From assembly GCF_037076565.1 (NCBI RefSeq), contig NZ_AP029028.1, forward strand, positions 3,658,001 through 3,722,000: a DNA stretch of 64,000 nucleotides, in the 5' to 3' direction. The notes below the pieces were generated by a model, which worked only from the letters and a program-made list of their open reading frames with translations, did no database searches and was not told the DNA's origin. This DNA comes from Herbaspirillum sp. DW155. GTDB taxonomy: Bacteria; Pseudomonadota; Gammaproteobacteria; Burkholderiales; Burkholderiaceae_D. The stretch's first letter is position 1. Every line of letters begins with the position of its first letter. Positions 54,934 through 64,000 of the stretch are shown piece after piece. Both the position numbers and the translations under genes were made by a program.

Positions 54934-57210
54934 ATGAGCTTCATCAAAAGCCGCAAGCACCCCTGCTCCCCCCCTTCTTCCCTTTCCTCTCATTGCCGCC
55001 TCTCGGCCGCCATTGCCGGCGCCCTGCTGCTGCCGGTCCTGCCCGCGCAGGCCGAGCCTGCCAGCGCGGCATTGCCTGCCGTGCGGGTCGATGCCACCAA
55101 GGAATTGCCCTACAAGGCGGAACAATCGGCCTCACCCAAGTACAACCAGCCGCTGGTCGATACCCCGCAAACCCTGCAAATCCTCAAGCGCCCGCTGATG
55201 GAACAGCAGGGGGCCACCACCCTGACCGAGGTACTGCGCAACACCCCCGGCGTAGGCACTTTCTTCCTCGGCGAGAACGGCAGCACCAGCACCGGCGACA
55301 CGGTGTACATGCGCGGCTTTGATGCCTCCAGCGCCATCTTCGTGGACAACATAAGGGACCTCGGCGCCATCTCGCGCGACGTCTTCAACCTGCAGCAGGT
55401 GGAAGTCCTGAAAGGCGCAGCCGGTACCGACAACGGACGAGGCTCGCCCAACGGCGCCATCAACCTGGTCAGCAAGCAGCCCGAGCTGGCCGATGCCGTC
55501 TCCGCCAGCGCCAGCTACGGCAGCTTCAACCAGAAGCGCGGCACGGTGGACTGGAACAAGGTGCTCGACAGCGAACGCGGCCTGGCGCTGCGTCTGAACC
55601 TGATGACGCAGAACAGCGGCGTGCCCGGCCGCCACGAAGTCCACAGCCGCCGCGACGGCTTCGCCCCCTCGCTGGCGTGGGGCCTGAACAGCCCAACCCG
55701 CGTCTTCTTCAACTATCTGCACATGCAGCAGGACAACCGTCCCGACGGCGGCGTGGTCACCATCGGGCTGCCCGGCTACAGCTCGCCCGACCCGGCGCGT
55801 CCTTTCATCGGCACGGCGCCGCGTGTCAATCCGCGCAATTTCTATGGTCATATCGACGACTACGACAGGGTGAATGCCGACATGTACACCGTGCGGGTCG
55901 AACACGATTTCTCGTCCACGCTGAAGCTGCAGAACAGCACCCGCTACGCCCGCACCGACCAGGACTACCGCCTCAGTTCCTTCCTCGCCACGGGCGTGGA
56001 CAGCCCGCGCTTTACTGCCGGCATCGTCACGCCCTCGGCGTCCGACCGCTCCACCTGGCTGCTGGGGCGGCAACTGGTGACGCGGCGCGACCAGTCCAAC
56101 GAGATCATCAGCAACCAGAGCCATTTGACCAGCAAGTTCACTACCGGGAACCTGCAGCACACCCTGGTAGGCGGCCTGGAGCTCACGCGCGAGCGGCAGC
56201 ATGCGCTTTCCTTCACAGCCACCGGTTCGCGCCCTTACGCCAACCTGTACCAGCCCGATGCCGCTTTCGACGAATCCCGGGTCACGATCAGCCGCAACGG
56301 TTTCAACCTGGGCCAGACCGATACAGCCTCGCTCTATGCGCTGCACACCATCAGGTTCAACGAGCGCTGGTCGCTCAACCTGGGCCTGCGTGAAGACCAC
56401 TACCGCACCGACTTCAACAGCGTCGCAGCGACCAACACCAGCCGCCTCTCGACCTCCGGCAACCTGCTGAACTGGAAGCTGGCCGGCAGCTTCAAGCCCA
56501 CCGCCGACAGCAGCATCTATGCGCTGGTCGCCACATCGCAGCAACCGCCGGGCGGCGCCAACTTCAATCTCAGCACCAGCCGCCGGAGCGCCTCCCATCC
56601 CGACTATGCACCGCAGAAGACGCGCACCGCCGAACTGGGCACGAAATGGGACGTGCTGGACCGCAAGCTGACGCTGACCGCCGCGCTCTACCGCACCGAC
56701 GTCAGCAATGAAATCGAACTCGATGCCGTGAGCAACACCTACTTCCAGATCGGCAAGAAGAGAACGAACGGACTGGAGCTTGGCGTAACCGGAGAGGTCG
56801 CGCGCAACGTCTCTCTGACGGCCGGCTACAGCCGCATGGACAGCCGCGTCACCCGTGGCAACGTGGCCACCGCCAGCGGCGAGAACCACCTCGCCTACGC
56901 GCCCCGCGACTCCCTCACCTCCTGGGCCACCTGGCGCGCTGCGCCCGGCTTCACACTGGGTGGCGGACTGCGCTACTCCAGCGGACTGCTGCGCGGAAGA
57001 TCCGGTACCATCGGCACCCCGACCAGCACCGGATCCTATTGGGTGGCCGACGCCATGGCCAGCTACGTGGTCAACCAGTATCTGGACCTGCAGTTCAACG
57101 TGACCAACCTGTTCAACAAGGAGTATGTGAATTCCATCAACGCGTCCGGTTACCGCTACCTGCCTGGCGCGGAGCGCGCCTTCCTGCTGACGGGCAACCT
57201 CAAGTTCTGA
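54934..57210 (+). CDS. Fiu-like TonB-dependent catecholate siderophore receptor, copy 1
   Basis: 758 aa with signal peptide cleaved after PAQA, a plug (DTPQTLQILKRPLMEQQGATTL; VYMRGFDASSAIFVD) and a barrel ending in F (AFLLTGNLKF). It is the upstream member of a tandem pair and shares most of its sequence with the downstream receptor. The Fiu group takes up monocatecholates and Fe-DHBS. The start MSFIKSRKHP has only a weak GGA site. Confidence 0.88.
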   Translation: MSFIKSRKHPCSPPSSLSSHCRLSAAIAGALLLPVLPAQAEPASAALPAVRVDATKELPYKAEQSASPKYNQPLVDTPQTLQILKRPLMEQQGATTLTEVLRNTPGVGTFFLGENGSTSTGDTVYMRGFDASSAIFVDNIRDLGAISRDVFNLQQVEVLKGAAGTDNGRGSPNGAINLVSKQPELADAVSASASYGSFNQKRGTVDWNKVLDSERGLALRLNLMTQNSGVPGRHEVHSRRDGFAPSLAWGLNSPTRVFFNYLHMQQDNRPDGGVVTIGLPGYSSPDPARPFIGTAPRVNPRNFYGHIDDYDRVNADMYTVRVEHDFSSTLKLQNSTRYARTDQDYRLSSFLATGVDSPRFTAGIVTPSASDRSTWLLGRQLVTRRDQSNEIISNQSHLTSKFTTGNLQHTLVGGLELTRERQHALSFTATGSRPYANLYQPDAAFDESRVTISRNGFNLGQTDTASLYALHTIRFNERWSLNLGLREDHYRTDFNSVAATNTSRLSTSGNLLNWKLAGSFKPTADSSIYALVATSQQPPGGANFNLSTSRRSASHPDYAPQKTRTAELGTKWDVLDRKLTLTAALYRTDVSNEIELDAVSNTYFQIGKKRTNGLELGVTGEVARNVSLTAGYSRMDSRVTRGNVATASGENHLAYAPRDSLTSWATWRAAPGFTLGGGLRYSSGLLRGRSGTIGTPTSTGSYWVADAMASYVVNQYLDLQFNVTNLFNKEYVNSINASGYRYLPGAERAFLLTGNLKF

Positions 57211-57439
57211 CGCTGAACTGACCCTCCGGTGGCGGCGTTCTGCCGCCACCCGCTTCCCTCCCGCACTTCTGCCGCAAATTATTTATACCTTTTATCAAAA
57301 CATGAGAGGTCGGCGTATTTTTTGCGCCACATCCCAATCTACCGATTGACGAACCGCCATGCCAGAACCAGTGCGGGCCTGCGCTCTACTGACCGAATCT
57401 GACCCGCCGCACGACGCGGCAGGCTCTCGATTTTTTTCG

Positions 57440-57460
57440 AAATAAGAATCACTGTTATTT
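57440..57460. promoter_or_regulatory. Candidate Fur box before the second Fiu-like receptor
   Basis: AAATAA-N9-TTATTT, a 6-bp inverted repeat in AT-rich DNA within the 437-bp gap 57211-57647. It resembles a Fur site (GATAAT-type half-sites) and is placed about 200 bp before the start. The gap holds no gene. The match is degenerate. Confidence 0.5.
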
Positions 57461-57647
57461 ACATTGTGTATATAATTGTAAGCATCCTGACTCATTTCGT
57501 TACAAAAAGACCGAAGCGGGATACACAAAAACACAACCTCGCCAGCCATTTTCGGCGGAGCCTGCCACGTCTCACCGACCACGCGATTGCCCGTCCGACT
57601 CATAGCCAGCCAAGAGAACCCTCAACAATTTCTCTCGGAACCTTGCC

Positions 57648-59906
57648 ATGAGTTACATCAAGAGCCGCAAGCATGCGCAGCCTGCGTTTGCCTCGACCCG
57701 TCTGTCGGCCGCCGTTGCCGGCGCCCTGCTGTTGCCCGCCGTGGGCGCCCACGCCCAGACCAGCGCCACCCTGCCCAAGGTCGAAGTGACCGCCACCCAG
57801 GAATCGGACTACAAGGCCGACAAGGCCTCCTCGGCCAAGTACAGCCAGCCGCTGGTCGACACGCCCCAGACCCTGACCGTCATCAAGAAGCAGCTGATCG
57901 ACCAGCAAGGCGCCACCACGCTGACCGAAGCGCTGCGCAACAGCCCCGGCGTGGGCACCTTCTATCTCGGTGAAAACGGTTCGACCAGCACCGGCGACGC
58001 CATCTACATGCGCGGCTTCGACAGCTCCAGCGCGATCTTCGTGGACAACGTGCGCGACCTCGGTTCGATCTCGCGCGACATGTTCAACATCCAGCAAGTG
58101 GAAGTCTTGAAGGGCCCGGCCGGCACCGACAACGGACGCGGCTCTCCGACCGGTTCGATCAACATGGTCACCAAGCAGGCCGAGATGACCAACTTCTTCA
58201 ATTCCTCGGCCACCTATGGCAGCTGGAACCAGAAGCGCGCCACCGCCGACTGGAACAAGGTGGTGGACGAAGAGCGCGGCATCGCCCTGCGCCTGAACCT
58301 GATGAAGCAGGACAGCGGCGTCCCCGGCCGCCACGAGGTCAAGAACGACCGCTGGGGCGTGGCGCCCTCGCTGGCGTTCGGCCTGAACAGCCCGACCCGC
58401 GTGTTCCTGAACTATCTGCACATCGACCAGGACAACGTACCCGATGGCGGCGTGCCGACCATCGGCCTGCCGGGCTACACCTCGCCGGATGCCGCGCGCC
58501 CCTACATCTCGAGCGCGCCGCGCGTGTCCTCCAGCAACTTCTACGGCAACGTGAACGACTACGACAAGGTTACCGCCGACATGTTTACCGCCCGGGTGGA
58601 ACATGACTTCTCGCAGGACGTGAAGCTGCAGAACACCACCCGCTATGCCAAGACCAGCCAGGATTACTTCCTGACCTCCTTCATGGCCTCGGCCGCCAGC
58701 AGCACCCGCGCTGCCGGTCTGCTGACGCCTTCGGCGACCAACCTGTCGACCTGGACCCTGGCGCGCAACCTGCCCACCCGCAAGGACCAGTCCAACGAAA
58801 TCATCACCAACCAGACCAACATCACGGCCGACCTGAAGAGCGGCAGCCTGAAGCACACGCTGGTGGGCGGCGTCGAGATCACCCAGGAAAAGCAGCACGC
58901 AACGTCCTTCACCGCCACCGGCAGCCTGCCGGCGGCCAACCTGTACAACCCGGATCCCAACTTCGGCAGCGGCACCTATTCGATTCGCGCCACCGGCTAC
59001 AACGACGGCAAGACCGATACCGTCTCGGCCTACCTGTTCGACACCATCAAGTTCAATGAACAATGGTCGATCAATGCCGGCATCCGCGAAGACCACTACC
59101 GCACCACGTATTACTCCAACGCGGCCGGTACCATCACCAACCTGTCGACCTCCGGCAACCTGTTCAACTGGAAGCTGGCCGCGATCTACAAGCCGACCGA
59201 CTACAGCAGCATCTACGCCCTGTACGCCACCTCGCAGCAGCCGCCGGGTGGTAGCAACTTCACCCTGTCGGCCTCGGCCAACAGCGCGGCCAACAGCAAC
59301 TACGCGCCCCAGAAGACCAAGACCTCCGAGCTGGGCACCAAGTGGGATCTGATGAACAAGAAGCTGGCCGTCACCGCCGCTCTGTTCCATACCGAAGTGA
59401 CCAACGAAGTCGAGCAGGATCCGACCTCGCTGCAATACTTCCAGACCGGCAAGAAGACCGTGCAGGGCATCGAGCTGGGCGTGACCGGCGACGTGACCAG
59501 CAATCTCTCGGTGGCCGCCGGTTATACCTGGATGGACACCAAGGTCAACAGCGGCGCCATCACTACCGCCGCCGGCGAGAACAACCTGGCCTATACGCCC
59601 AAGCAGGCCTTCACCTCCTGGGCCACCTATCGCCTGCCGCAGGGCTTCACGGTCGGCGGCGGTGCGCGCTACGTCAGCTCGCTGTTGCGTGGCACCGATA
59701 GTGCGGTCGGTACGCCCAAGTACGCCAACAGTTACTGGGTCTTCGATGGCATGGTGGGGTATGTCGTGAACAAGAATGTCGATCTTCAGTTGAACATCTA
59801 CAATATTTTCGACAAAGACTACGTAGCGGCGATCAACAAGAGCGGCTATCGTTACACTCCCGGCACGCCGCGTTCGGTAGCGCTGACCGCGAACTTCAAG
59901 TTCTGA
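57648..59906 (+). CDS. fiu: Fiu-like TonB-dependent catecholate siderophore receptor, copy 2
   Basis: 752 aa with signal peptide, plug (DTPQTLTVIKKQLIDQQGAT; IYMRGFDSSSAIF) and barrel ending in F (VALTANFKF). It is a near relative of the preceding receptor over the whole length. A PiuC dioxygenase gene follows, the classic fiu-piuC partnership. The start follows the duplicated leader TCTCGGAACCT. Confidence 0.9.
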   Translation: MSYIKSRKHAQPAFASTRLSAAVAGALLLPAVGAHAQTSATLPKVEVTATQESDYKADKASSAKYSQPLVDTPQTLTVIKKQLIDQQGATTLTEALRNSPGVGTFYLGENGSTSTGDAIYMRGFDSSSAIFVDNVRDLGSISRDMFNIQQVEVLKGPAGTDNGRGSPTGSINMVTKQAEMTNFFNSSATYGSWNQKRATADWNKVVDEERGIALRLNLMKQDSGVPGRHEVKNDRWGVAPSLAFGLNSPTRVFLNYLHIDQDNVPDGGVPTIGLPGYTSPDAARPYISSAPRVSSSNFYGNVNDYDKVTADMFTARVEHDFSQDVKLQNTTRYAKTSQDYFLTSFMASAASSTRAAGLLTPSATNLSTWTLARNLPTRKDQSNEIITNQTNITADLKSGSLKHTLVGGVEITQEKQHATSFTATGSLPAANLYNPDPNFGSGTYSIRATGYNDGKTDTVSAYLFDTIKFNEQWSINAGIREDHYRTTYYSNAAGTITNLSTSGNLFNWKLAAIYKPTDYSSIYALYATSQQPPGGSNFTLSASANSAANSNYAPQKTKTSELGTKWDLMNKKLAVTAALFHTEVTNEVEQDPTSLQYFQTGKKTVQGIELGVTGDVTSNLSVAAGYTWMDTKVNSGAITTAAGENNLAYTPKQAFTSWATYRLPQGFTVGGGARYVSSLLRGTDSAVGTPKYANSYWVFDGMVGYVVNKNVDLQLNIYNIFDKDYVAAINKSGYRYTPGTPRSVALTANFKF

Positions 59907-60010
59907 TGCAGATGATGCCCATGACTTGATCTGCCTCAGTCCCGCCACGGCCGGCTTTGCCTAAAGTGGTGGCGCCGACTGAGTTCAGTCATGCATCAGC
60001 CAGACTTGAC

Positions 60011-60038
60011 GGCCCCTCCTTCACGGGAGGGGCCTTTT
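60011..60038 (+). terminator. Terminator between the receptor and piuC
   Basis: A 9-bp stem GGCCCCTCC/GGAGGGGCC followed by TTTT. It lies inside the presumed receptor-piuC unit, so piuC may be read through or have its own promoter. Confidence 0.7.
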
Positions 60039-60062
60039 CATTAGCGATAGGAGAATTTCATC

Positions 60063-60743
60063 ATGATGCTGCATATCCCCGAGGTCCTCAGCGCCGAACA
60101 GGTGCGCCACATCCGCGCCGAGCTGGACCGCGCCGACTGGGTTGACGGCCGCGAAACGGTGGGCGACCAGGGGGCGCGCGTCAAGCGCAACCGGCAGTTG
60201 CCGGAGCATTCGCCGCTGGGCTTCGCGCTGGGCGAGATCATCCTGGCGGCCTTGCGCAAGAACCCGCTGTTCTTCGCCGCCGCCCTGCCCAAGAAGACCA
60301 TGCCGCCGCTCTTCAACAGCTATGAAGGCGGTGAGCACTATGGCCTGCACGTGGACGGCTCGGTGCGCAACCTGCCCAATGCGGCGGGCAGCCTGCGCAC
60401 CGATGTGTCCTCCACGCTCTTCCTGTGCGACCCGGACGAATACGATGGCGGCGAACTGGTGGTGGTCGATACCTATGGCACCCATGAAGTGAAGCTGCCG
60501 GCTGGCGACCTGATCGTCTATCCCTCCACCAGCCTGCACCGGGTCGAACCGGTCACGCGCGGCGCACGCGTGTGCTCCTTCTTCTGGACCCAGAGCATGA
60601 TCCGCGATGACTGGAAACGCAGCATGCTCTTCGAACTGGACCGCAACATCTTCAGCCTGCGCCAGAAGCTGGGCGACAGCGAGGAAGTGGTCGGGCTGAC
60701 CGGGCATTATCACAATCTGCTGAGGCAGTGGGCGGACGTTTAA
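60063..60743 (+). CDS. piuC: PiuC/YbiX-type Fe(II)/2-oxoglutarate dioxygenase
   Basis: 226 aa PKHD-type hydroxylase. The 2-His-1-Asp triad is H96, D98 (GLHVDG) and H159 (SLHRVEPV), with R169 for 2-oxoglutarate. N-terminal [10 protein letters not shown]. It is paired with siderophore receptor genes across proteobacteria. Substrate unknown. Confidence 0.93.
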   Translation: MMLHIPEVLSAEQVRHIRAELDRADWVDGRETVGDQGARVKRNRQLPEHSPLGFALGEIILAALRKNPLFFAAALPKKTMPPLFNSYEGGEHYGLHVDGSVRNLPNAAGSLRTDVSSTLFLCDPDEYDGGELVVVDTYGTHEVKLPAGDLIVYPSTSLHRVEPVTRGARVCSFFWTQSMIRDDWKRSMLFELDRNIFSLRQKLGDSEEVVGLTGHYHNLLRQWADV

Positions 60744-60761
60744 GCCCGCCCTTTCAAGGCC

Positions 60762-62240
60762 TCACCGGAGCATGGTCTGCAGGACCCACTGTTGCAGACG
60801 GGCGGTGTCGTTCATGTCACCGCCATAGACGAAGTGGGGAATCAAAGGCTCGTTGCTGCGACGAAGCCGTCCACGATGCACCTTCAGCGGCATGGCCATC
60901 ATCAGGCCGCCCGGCAAGCGCAATTGTGCCAAGTCAAGGTAGTTGGTATCGGCGCTGGTGGGCTCACCAACGTGTAGCGCGCCGGGGATGCTCAACACCG
61001 CATCGGCAAAATCGAGGCAAGCGCTGGCGCAGTAGGCATCGGTAACCAAGCCAAGCCGCCCCTGGAAGGGCAAGCCGGTCTCCGCCAGTTCAGGTACGTC
61101 GCCGTTGTCGACCCACTTGGCACCGCTTGCCTGTGCGGCGCGCATCTTGTCCAGGATCCGGGTGAGCCATTGCACCTCGGGGCCAGACGCACCTTCGAGC
61201 AGGCGATAGCGATCTACATGTGACTGCAAGGTATCGATGGCGATCTGCGATACGCGCCACCAGGCACTCGCATGCTCGGGTCCAGGAGGCATGGCCTGCT
61301 TGAGCAAGGCCTGCAGGATACGATCGCCGAAAGCGCTATTGCCACCCTGGTTGCCACGCGTGTCCAGGATCACCATCTTGGCCTTATCGAGTTTGCGCAA
61401 TTGCGCCAGCAATTGCTCCAGTTGTCCGAGCCCGGCCTGATCCAGCTGGAAATCGGAAACATTGACCCAATACGTCCCGTCGCCCATGTCATGCAGGCCC
61501 AGAGGATGCCTTGCCCTGGCGAACACGCGACGAAGACCTTCTTTCTCCTCGCGCCAGTGCAGAGCGAAGCGCTCGTGGTGCCCATCGGGCAGCTCGACCA
61601 GACAGGACTGGACCGGCCTGTCGGTCCAGCGCGGATCAATGGGCATCTCCACCGTCAAATGTGCCGCCAACTTGCGGCGGACTTCCAGCAATGCAACGCG
61701 TCGATCCACGAAAGGCATGATGTCCTCCCGGATCAGGTCTGATACTGCACGACCATCGCATTCCAGTACCCGCACGCCCACGGGAGGCAGCGCAACCGGC
61801 CAGTGCGCGGCACGCTGAGAGACGAAGTATTGGCCGTCGTGCTCCTCCATAATCCATCCCGCCCATGCACTGCGCCGCCGACGCGTTGAATTCTGCGCGA
61901 CCCACAGATGCCCATCCTTGAAACCCACGGCATAAAACTGGACTGCGGCAATGGCCTCGCGCTCGCTGGTCGCCCTTGACGCCAGTGCCTGCGCCTGGAC
62001 ATAGCCTGCTTCCCGCCACGTGTGGAACTCTTCGTCGTCCTCTTCCAGCACACCGGGATGCGCGGCGTCGATACTTTCCCGCATGAATGCCAGGTCACGG
62101 TAGGCCACCATCGCCCAGTGTTTCTTCGCCTCTTCTGGTTGCGCAGGCGCTCCAGCTTCTGCCCTGCATTGCACCCAGGTGGCGAGCAAGACAATGAGCA
62201 GCCTGAATATTGTTTTGCACCTTAACTTGGACAAGATCAT
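60762..62240 (-). CDS. Secreted S41-like tail-specific peptidase
   Basis: 492 aa with a signal peptide (about 28 aa; cleavage in CRAEAG). The S41 core is seen in MVILDTRGNQGGNS and VTDAYCASACLDFADAV, where the Ser is the probable nucleophile. A PDZ-like segment and a Lys are not clearly placed. It is convergent with piuC. Target unknown. Confidence 0.8.
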   Translation of the reverse strand: MILSKLRCKTIFRLLIVLLATWVQCRAEAGAPAQPEEAKKHWAMVAYRDLAFMRESIDAAHPGVLEEDDEEFHTWREAGYVQAQALASRATSEREAIAAVQFYAVGFKDGHLWVAQNSTRRRRSAWAGWIMEEHDGQYFVSQRAAHWPVALPPVGVRVLECDGRAVSDLIREDIMPFVDRRVALLEVRRKLAAHLTVEMPIDPRWTDRPVQSCLVELPDGHHERFALHWREEKEGLRRVFARARHPLGLHDMGDGTYWVNVSDFQLDQAGLGQLEQLLAQLRKLDKAKMVILDTRGNQGGNSAFGDRILQALLKQAMPPGPEHASAWWRVSQIAIDTLQSHVDRYRLLEGASGPEVQWLTRILDKMRAAQASGAKWVDNGDVPELAETGLPFQGRLGLVTDAYCASACLDFADAVLSIPGALHVGEPTSADTNYLDLAQLRLPGGLMMAMPLKVHRGRLRRSNEPLIPHFVYGGDMNDTARLQQWVLQTMLR

Positions 62241-62657
62241 CCAACATCCCTTCCTTGAATCTGCCCTTGAAGCAGTGATGGATTACCCCACGAGCACAAA
62301 AAAAACGCGACATCCATCGTCGCGCACGTCCGGCCCGAGATGATGCTAGACAGCTTGCTCTTGCTCCATCGCTCACGTTCGATGTTTCACCTCTTATTTT
62401 CCTTCTCAGTTTTCGCGTCAACCTCACTTCTCCATCTATTTTTATATCGTTTATATCTTTTATCTTCTTTCGACAACAAAAGCCGCGAGGTTCGCACAAG
62501 CGCCTCCCACCACATGCCAGATTTTATATATTTGACATACGATAAACGATATACAAAAATGCACTGCCAACGCAGGACAGTTTCGTCCGCAGTCCGCACC
62601 AGAGTGACCGAAAAACCGCCACCTGCCCCGCACCCTCCAGACCCCGGAGACATCCTC
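62241..62657. other. 417-bp AT-rich divergent gap with orphan minus-strand terminator
   Basis: A 6-bp stem CGCGAC/GTCGCG (62306-62311, 62319-62324) with eight A on the left reads as an intrinsic terminator on the minus strand, 60 bases before the S41 start. Plus-strand text near 62530-62560 (TTTGACATACGATAAACG) contains a -35-like TTGACA and is likely the LysR promoter. No gene is seen. Confidence 0.5.
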
Positions 62658-63590
62658 ATGTCCAGGCTGCCTGACCATCTCGACATCCACCTCATCCGCA
62701 TCCTCTATCTCCTGCTCTGCGAGAAGAACGTCTCGCGGGTCGCCCTGAAGCTGAATCAGCCGCAGCCCTCGATCTCGGCCTCGCTGCGCAAGCTGCGCGA
62801 ACTGACCGGCGACCCGCTGCTGGTGCGCGGGGCGCGCGGCATGGTGCCGACCCAGCACGGCGAAAGCCTGTTGAAACCGGCCAAGCGCATCCTCGACGAG
62901 ACCGAGCGCCTGTTCATCCCCAAGAGCGCCTTCGTGCCGCAGGAGGAAGAGCGCACCTTCCACATCGCCGCGCCCGACTACATGAACACGCCCTTCTTCA
63001 CCGAAGTGATCGGCCGCCTGCGGCGCGAGTCGCCGCGCAGCCGCATCGTCATCCACGCGCTGGGGCCGGATACCGATTACGTGCGCCGGCTCTCGGATGG
63101 CGAACTGGACCTGGTGATCGCCAACTGGGATGAACCGCCCGCCCACCTGCATCTCTCCAAGCTGTTCGACGATCCCATCGTCTGCCTCATGCGCGCCGAC
63201 TGCGCCTACGCCAGGCGCACCGCGCGCGATGCCATGAGCATCGACGACTACCTGTCGCTGCCGCACGCGGCGCCCTCGCAGATCCTGCCCGGCTATCACG
63301 GCTCCATCGATACCTTCCTCGAAAAGCAGAACCTGCATCGCAACGTGGTCGTGGAATCGGCGCACTTCCGCATGCTGCCCTACATGGTGGCGCAGACCGA
63401 CCTGGTGCTGACCGCCGGCCAGCAGTTCGCCCGCGTCTACGAAAAACTGCTGGGCCTGAAAAGCTATGCGGTGCCCATCAAGTTCCCGCCGCTGCGCTTC
63501 TACCAGCTCTGGCACGAGCGCGCGCACCAGGCCACCGAGCACAAATGGCTGCGCGCCCAGGTCAGCGCGGCGGCCAGGATGATGGCCTAG
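62658..63590 (+). CDS. LysR-family transcriptional regulator
   Basis: 310 aa. N-terminal winged HTH (VSRVALKLNQPQPSISASLRKL) and a type 2 periplasmic binding-like effector domain. Start MSRLPDHLDI is set by GGAG; the frame continues upstream without it. It precedes an NCS2 permease in the same direction, so purine or pyrimidine uptake is the likely target, but this is inference. Confidence 0.88.
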   Translation: MSRLPDHLDIHLIRILYLLLCEKNVSRVALKLNQPQPSISASLRKLRELTGDPLLVRGARGMVPTQHGESLLKPAKRILDETERLFIPKSAFVPQEEERTFHIAAPDYMNTPFFTEVIGRLRRESPRSRIVIHALGPDTDYVRRLSDGELDLVIANWDEPPAHLHLSKLFDDPIVCLMRADCAYARRTARDAMSIDDYLSLPHAAPSQILPGYHGSIDTFLEKQNLHRNVVVESAHFRMLPYMVAQTDLVLTAGQQFARVYEKLLGLKSYAVPIKFPPLRFYQLWHERAHQATEHKWLRAQVSAAARMMA

Positions 63591-63650
63591 GCGCGCGCCT
63601 GACACGCCGCCGGGCCGCACCAGAAGAGGGCAAGACGCCGACGTCATATA

Positions 63651-63682
63651 TCGGCAGCACGCCAGGTGGTATATGCTGCCGA
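63651..63682 (+). promoter_or_regulatory. Inverted repeat and promoter-like segment before the permease
   Basis: TCGGCAGCA (63651-63659) and TGCTGCCGA (63674-63682) form a perfect 9-bp inverted repeat with a 14-bp centre. TTGACA at 63689-63694 and TAGTAT at 63710-63715 follow. The palindrome is a good operator candidate for the LysR protein, or a weak terminator for its gene. Confidence 0.5.
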
Positions 63683-63824
63683 CTATAGTTGACACCTGCC
63701 GGATTGCATTAGTATCGCCAGGATCAGGCGCCCCCCTCTGTCCAGCGGCAAGGCACGCTCTCCCGGGCGCGTTGACGTGGGCGTGGTCACATGCCCTTCG
63801 ATCAACATGCCAGGAGACCAGCCC

Positions 63825-64000
63825 ATGCAAGCCCCCAGCCACCCGGTGGATGAACGCCTCCCCGTCTTCAAGCTCCTTGCACTGGGCATGCAGCACGTCC
63901 TGGTGATGTATGCCGGTGCGATTGCGGTGCCCCTCATCATCGGCGGCGCACTGAACCTGCCCAAATCCGAGATCGCCTACCTGATCAGTGCTGACCTGTT
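63825..64000 (+). CDS. NCS2 uracil/xanthine-type nucleobase permease (partial)
   Basis: The first 58 codons are present and the gene runs off the right edge. ATG follows AGGAGA. The first helices hold FKLLALGMQHVLVMYAGAIA, the NCS2 signature, then NLPKSEIAYLISADL. Substrate cannot be set from this fragment. Confidence 0.87.
   Translation, partial: MQAPSHPVDERLPVFKLLALGMQHVLVMYAGAIAVPLIIGGALNLPKSEIAYLISADL

Noticed and set aside
57600..59948. 782-codon minus-strand frame opposite the second Fiu-like receptor
   Set aside because: High GC at third positions of the real gene creates long antisense frames; the product is Gly/Val/Arg/His-rich with no domains. The same applies to 55132-57249, 23022-25310, 28495-30501 and 13215-15182.

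Overview
The window is GC-rich, densely packed DNA from a betaproteobacterial chromosome, most likely Oxalobacteraceae and close to Herbaspirillum. Supports for this are the FNR-controlled cbb3 oxidase region with hemN, a Lrp/ACC-deaminase pair typical of plant-associated Burkholderiales, adjacent aat and bpt, class 2 pyrD, an initiator tRNA, many TonB receptors and few mobile features. No insertion sequence, prophage, integrase or CRISPR array was seen.

Layout. 1-3.4 kb: EmrAB-type efflux pump (emrB runs off the left edge) facing a MarR regulator across six helically phased CAATAC repeats. 3.4-6.2 kb: proline iminopeptidase, Lrp regulator (acdR-like) and divergent ACC deaminase. 6.3-20.6 kb: a low-oxygen island with an OmpW-like porin, a desaturase, an FNR-type regulator and the minus-strand blocks hemN-(TauE/DsbD_2)-ccoI-ccoS and ccoNOQP-ccoG-ccoH. 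FNR boxes lie before ompW, hemN and ccoN, and a weaker one before fnr. 20.9-27.3 kb: a second OmpW-like protein, then minus-strand tonB-exbB-exbD, a TonB receptor and a phytase-like (MINPP-type) histidine phosphatase. 27.4-32 kb: YddG-like exporter, YhhQ behind a candidate preQ1-I riboswitch, MFS transporter, argE. 32-39.4 kb: receiver-only protein, tRNA-fMet, NUDIX, aat, bpt, pyrD, chaC, lipoproteins and two very small genes (26 and 43 codons). 39.4-44.7 kb: lipase, an HdeD-like membrane protein fused to a putative hydrolase domain, YdcF and a chemoreceptor ending in a CheR-docking pentapeptide.

44.7-49.8 kb is the most interesting region. An ECF sigma gene lies between two different NrsF (DUF1109) anti-sigma genes. 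It is divergent from a DUF2282-DUF692-DUF2063-DoxX operon, the bufferin type of metal-binding modified peptide. Both divergent units carry a GTAACC-N16-CGAA(T) promoter, the form known for Caulobacter SigF, so the circuit can be read directly from the sequence.

50-64 kb: an orphan TonB receptor with an unexplained upstream terminator, gamma carbonic anhydrase, HIU hydrolase, two tandem Fiu-like catecholate receptors that share a duplicated leader, PiuC dioxygenase, an S41-like peptidase, a LysR regulator and the start of an NCS2 nucleobase permease.
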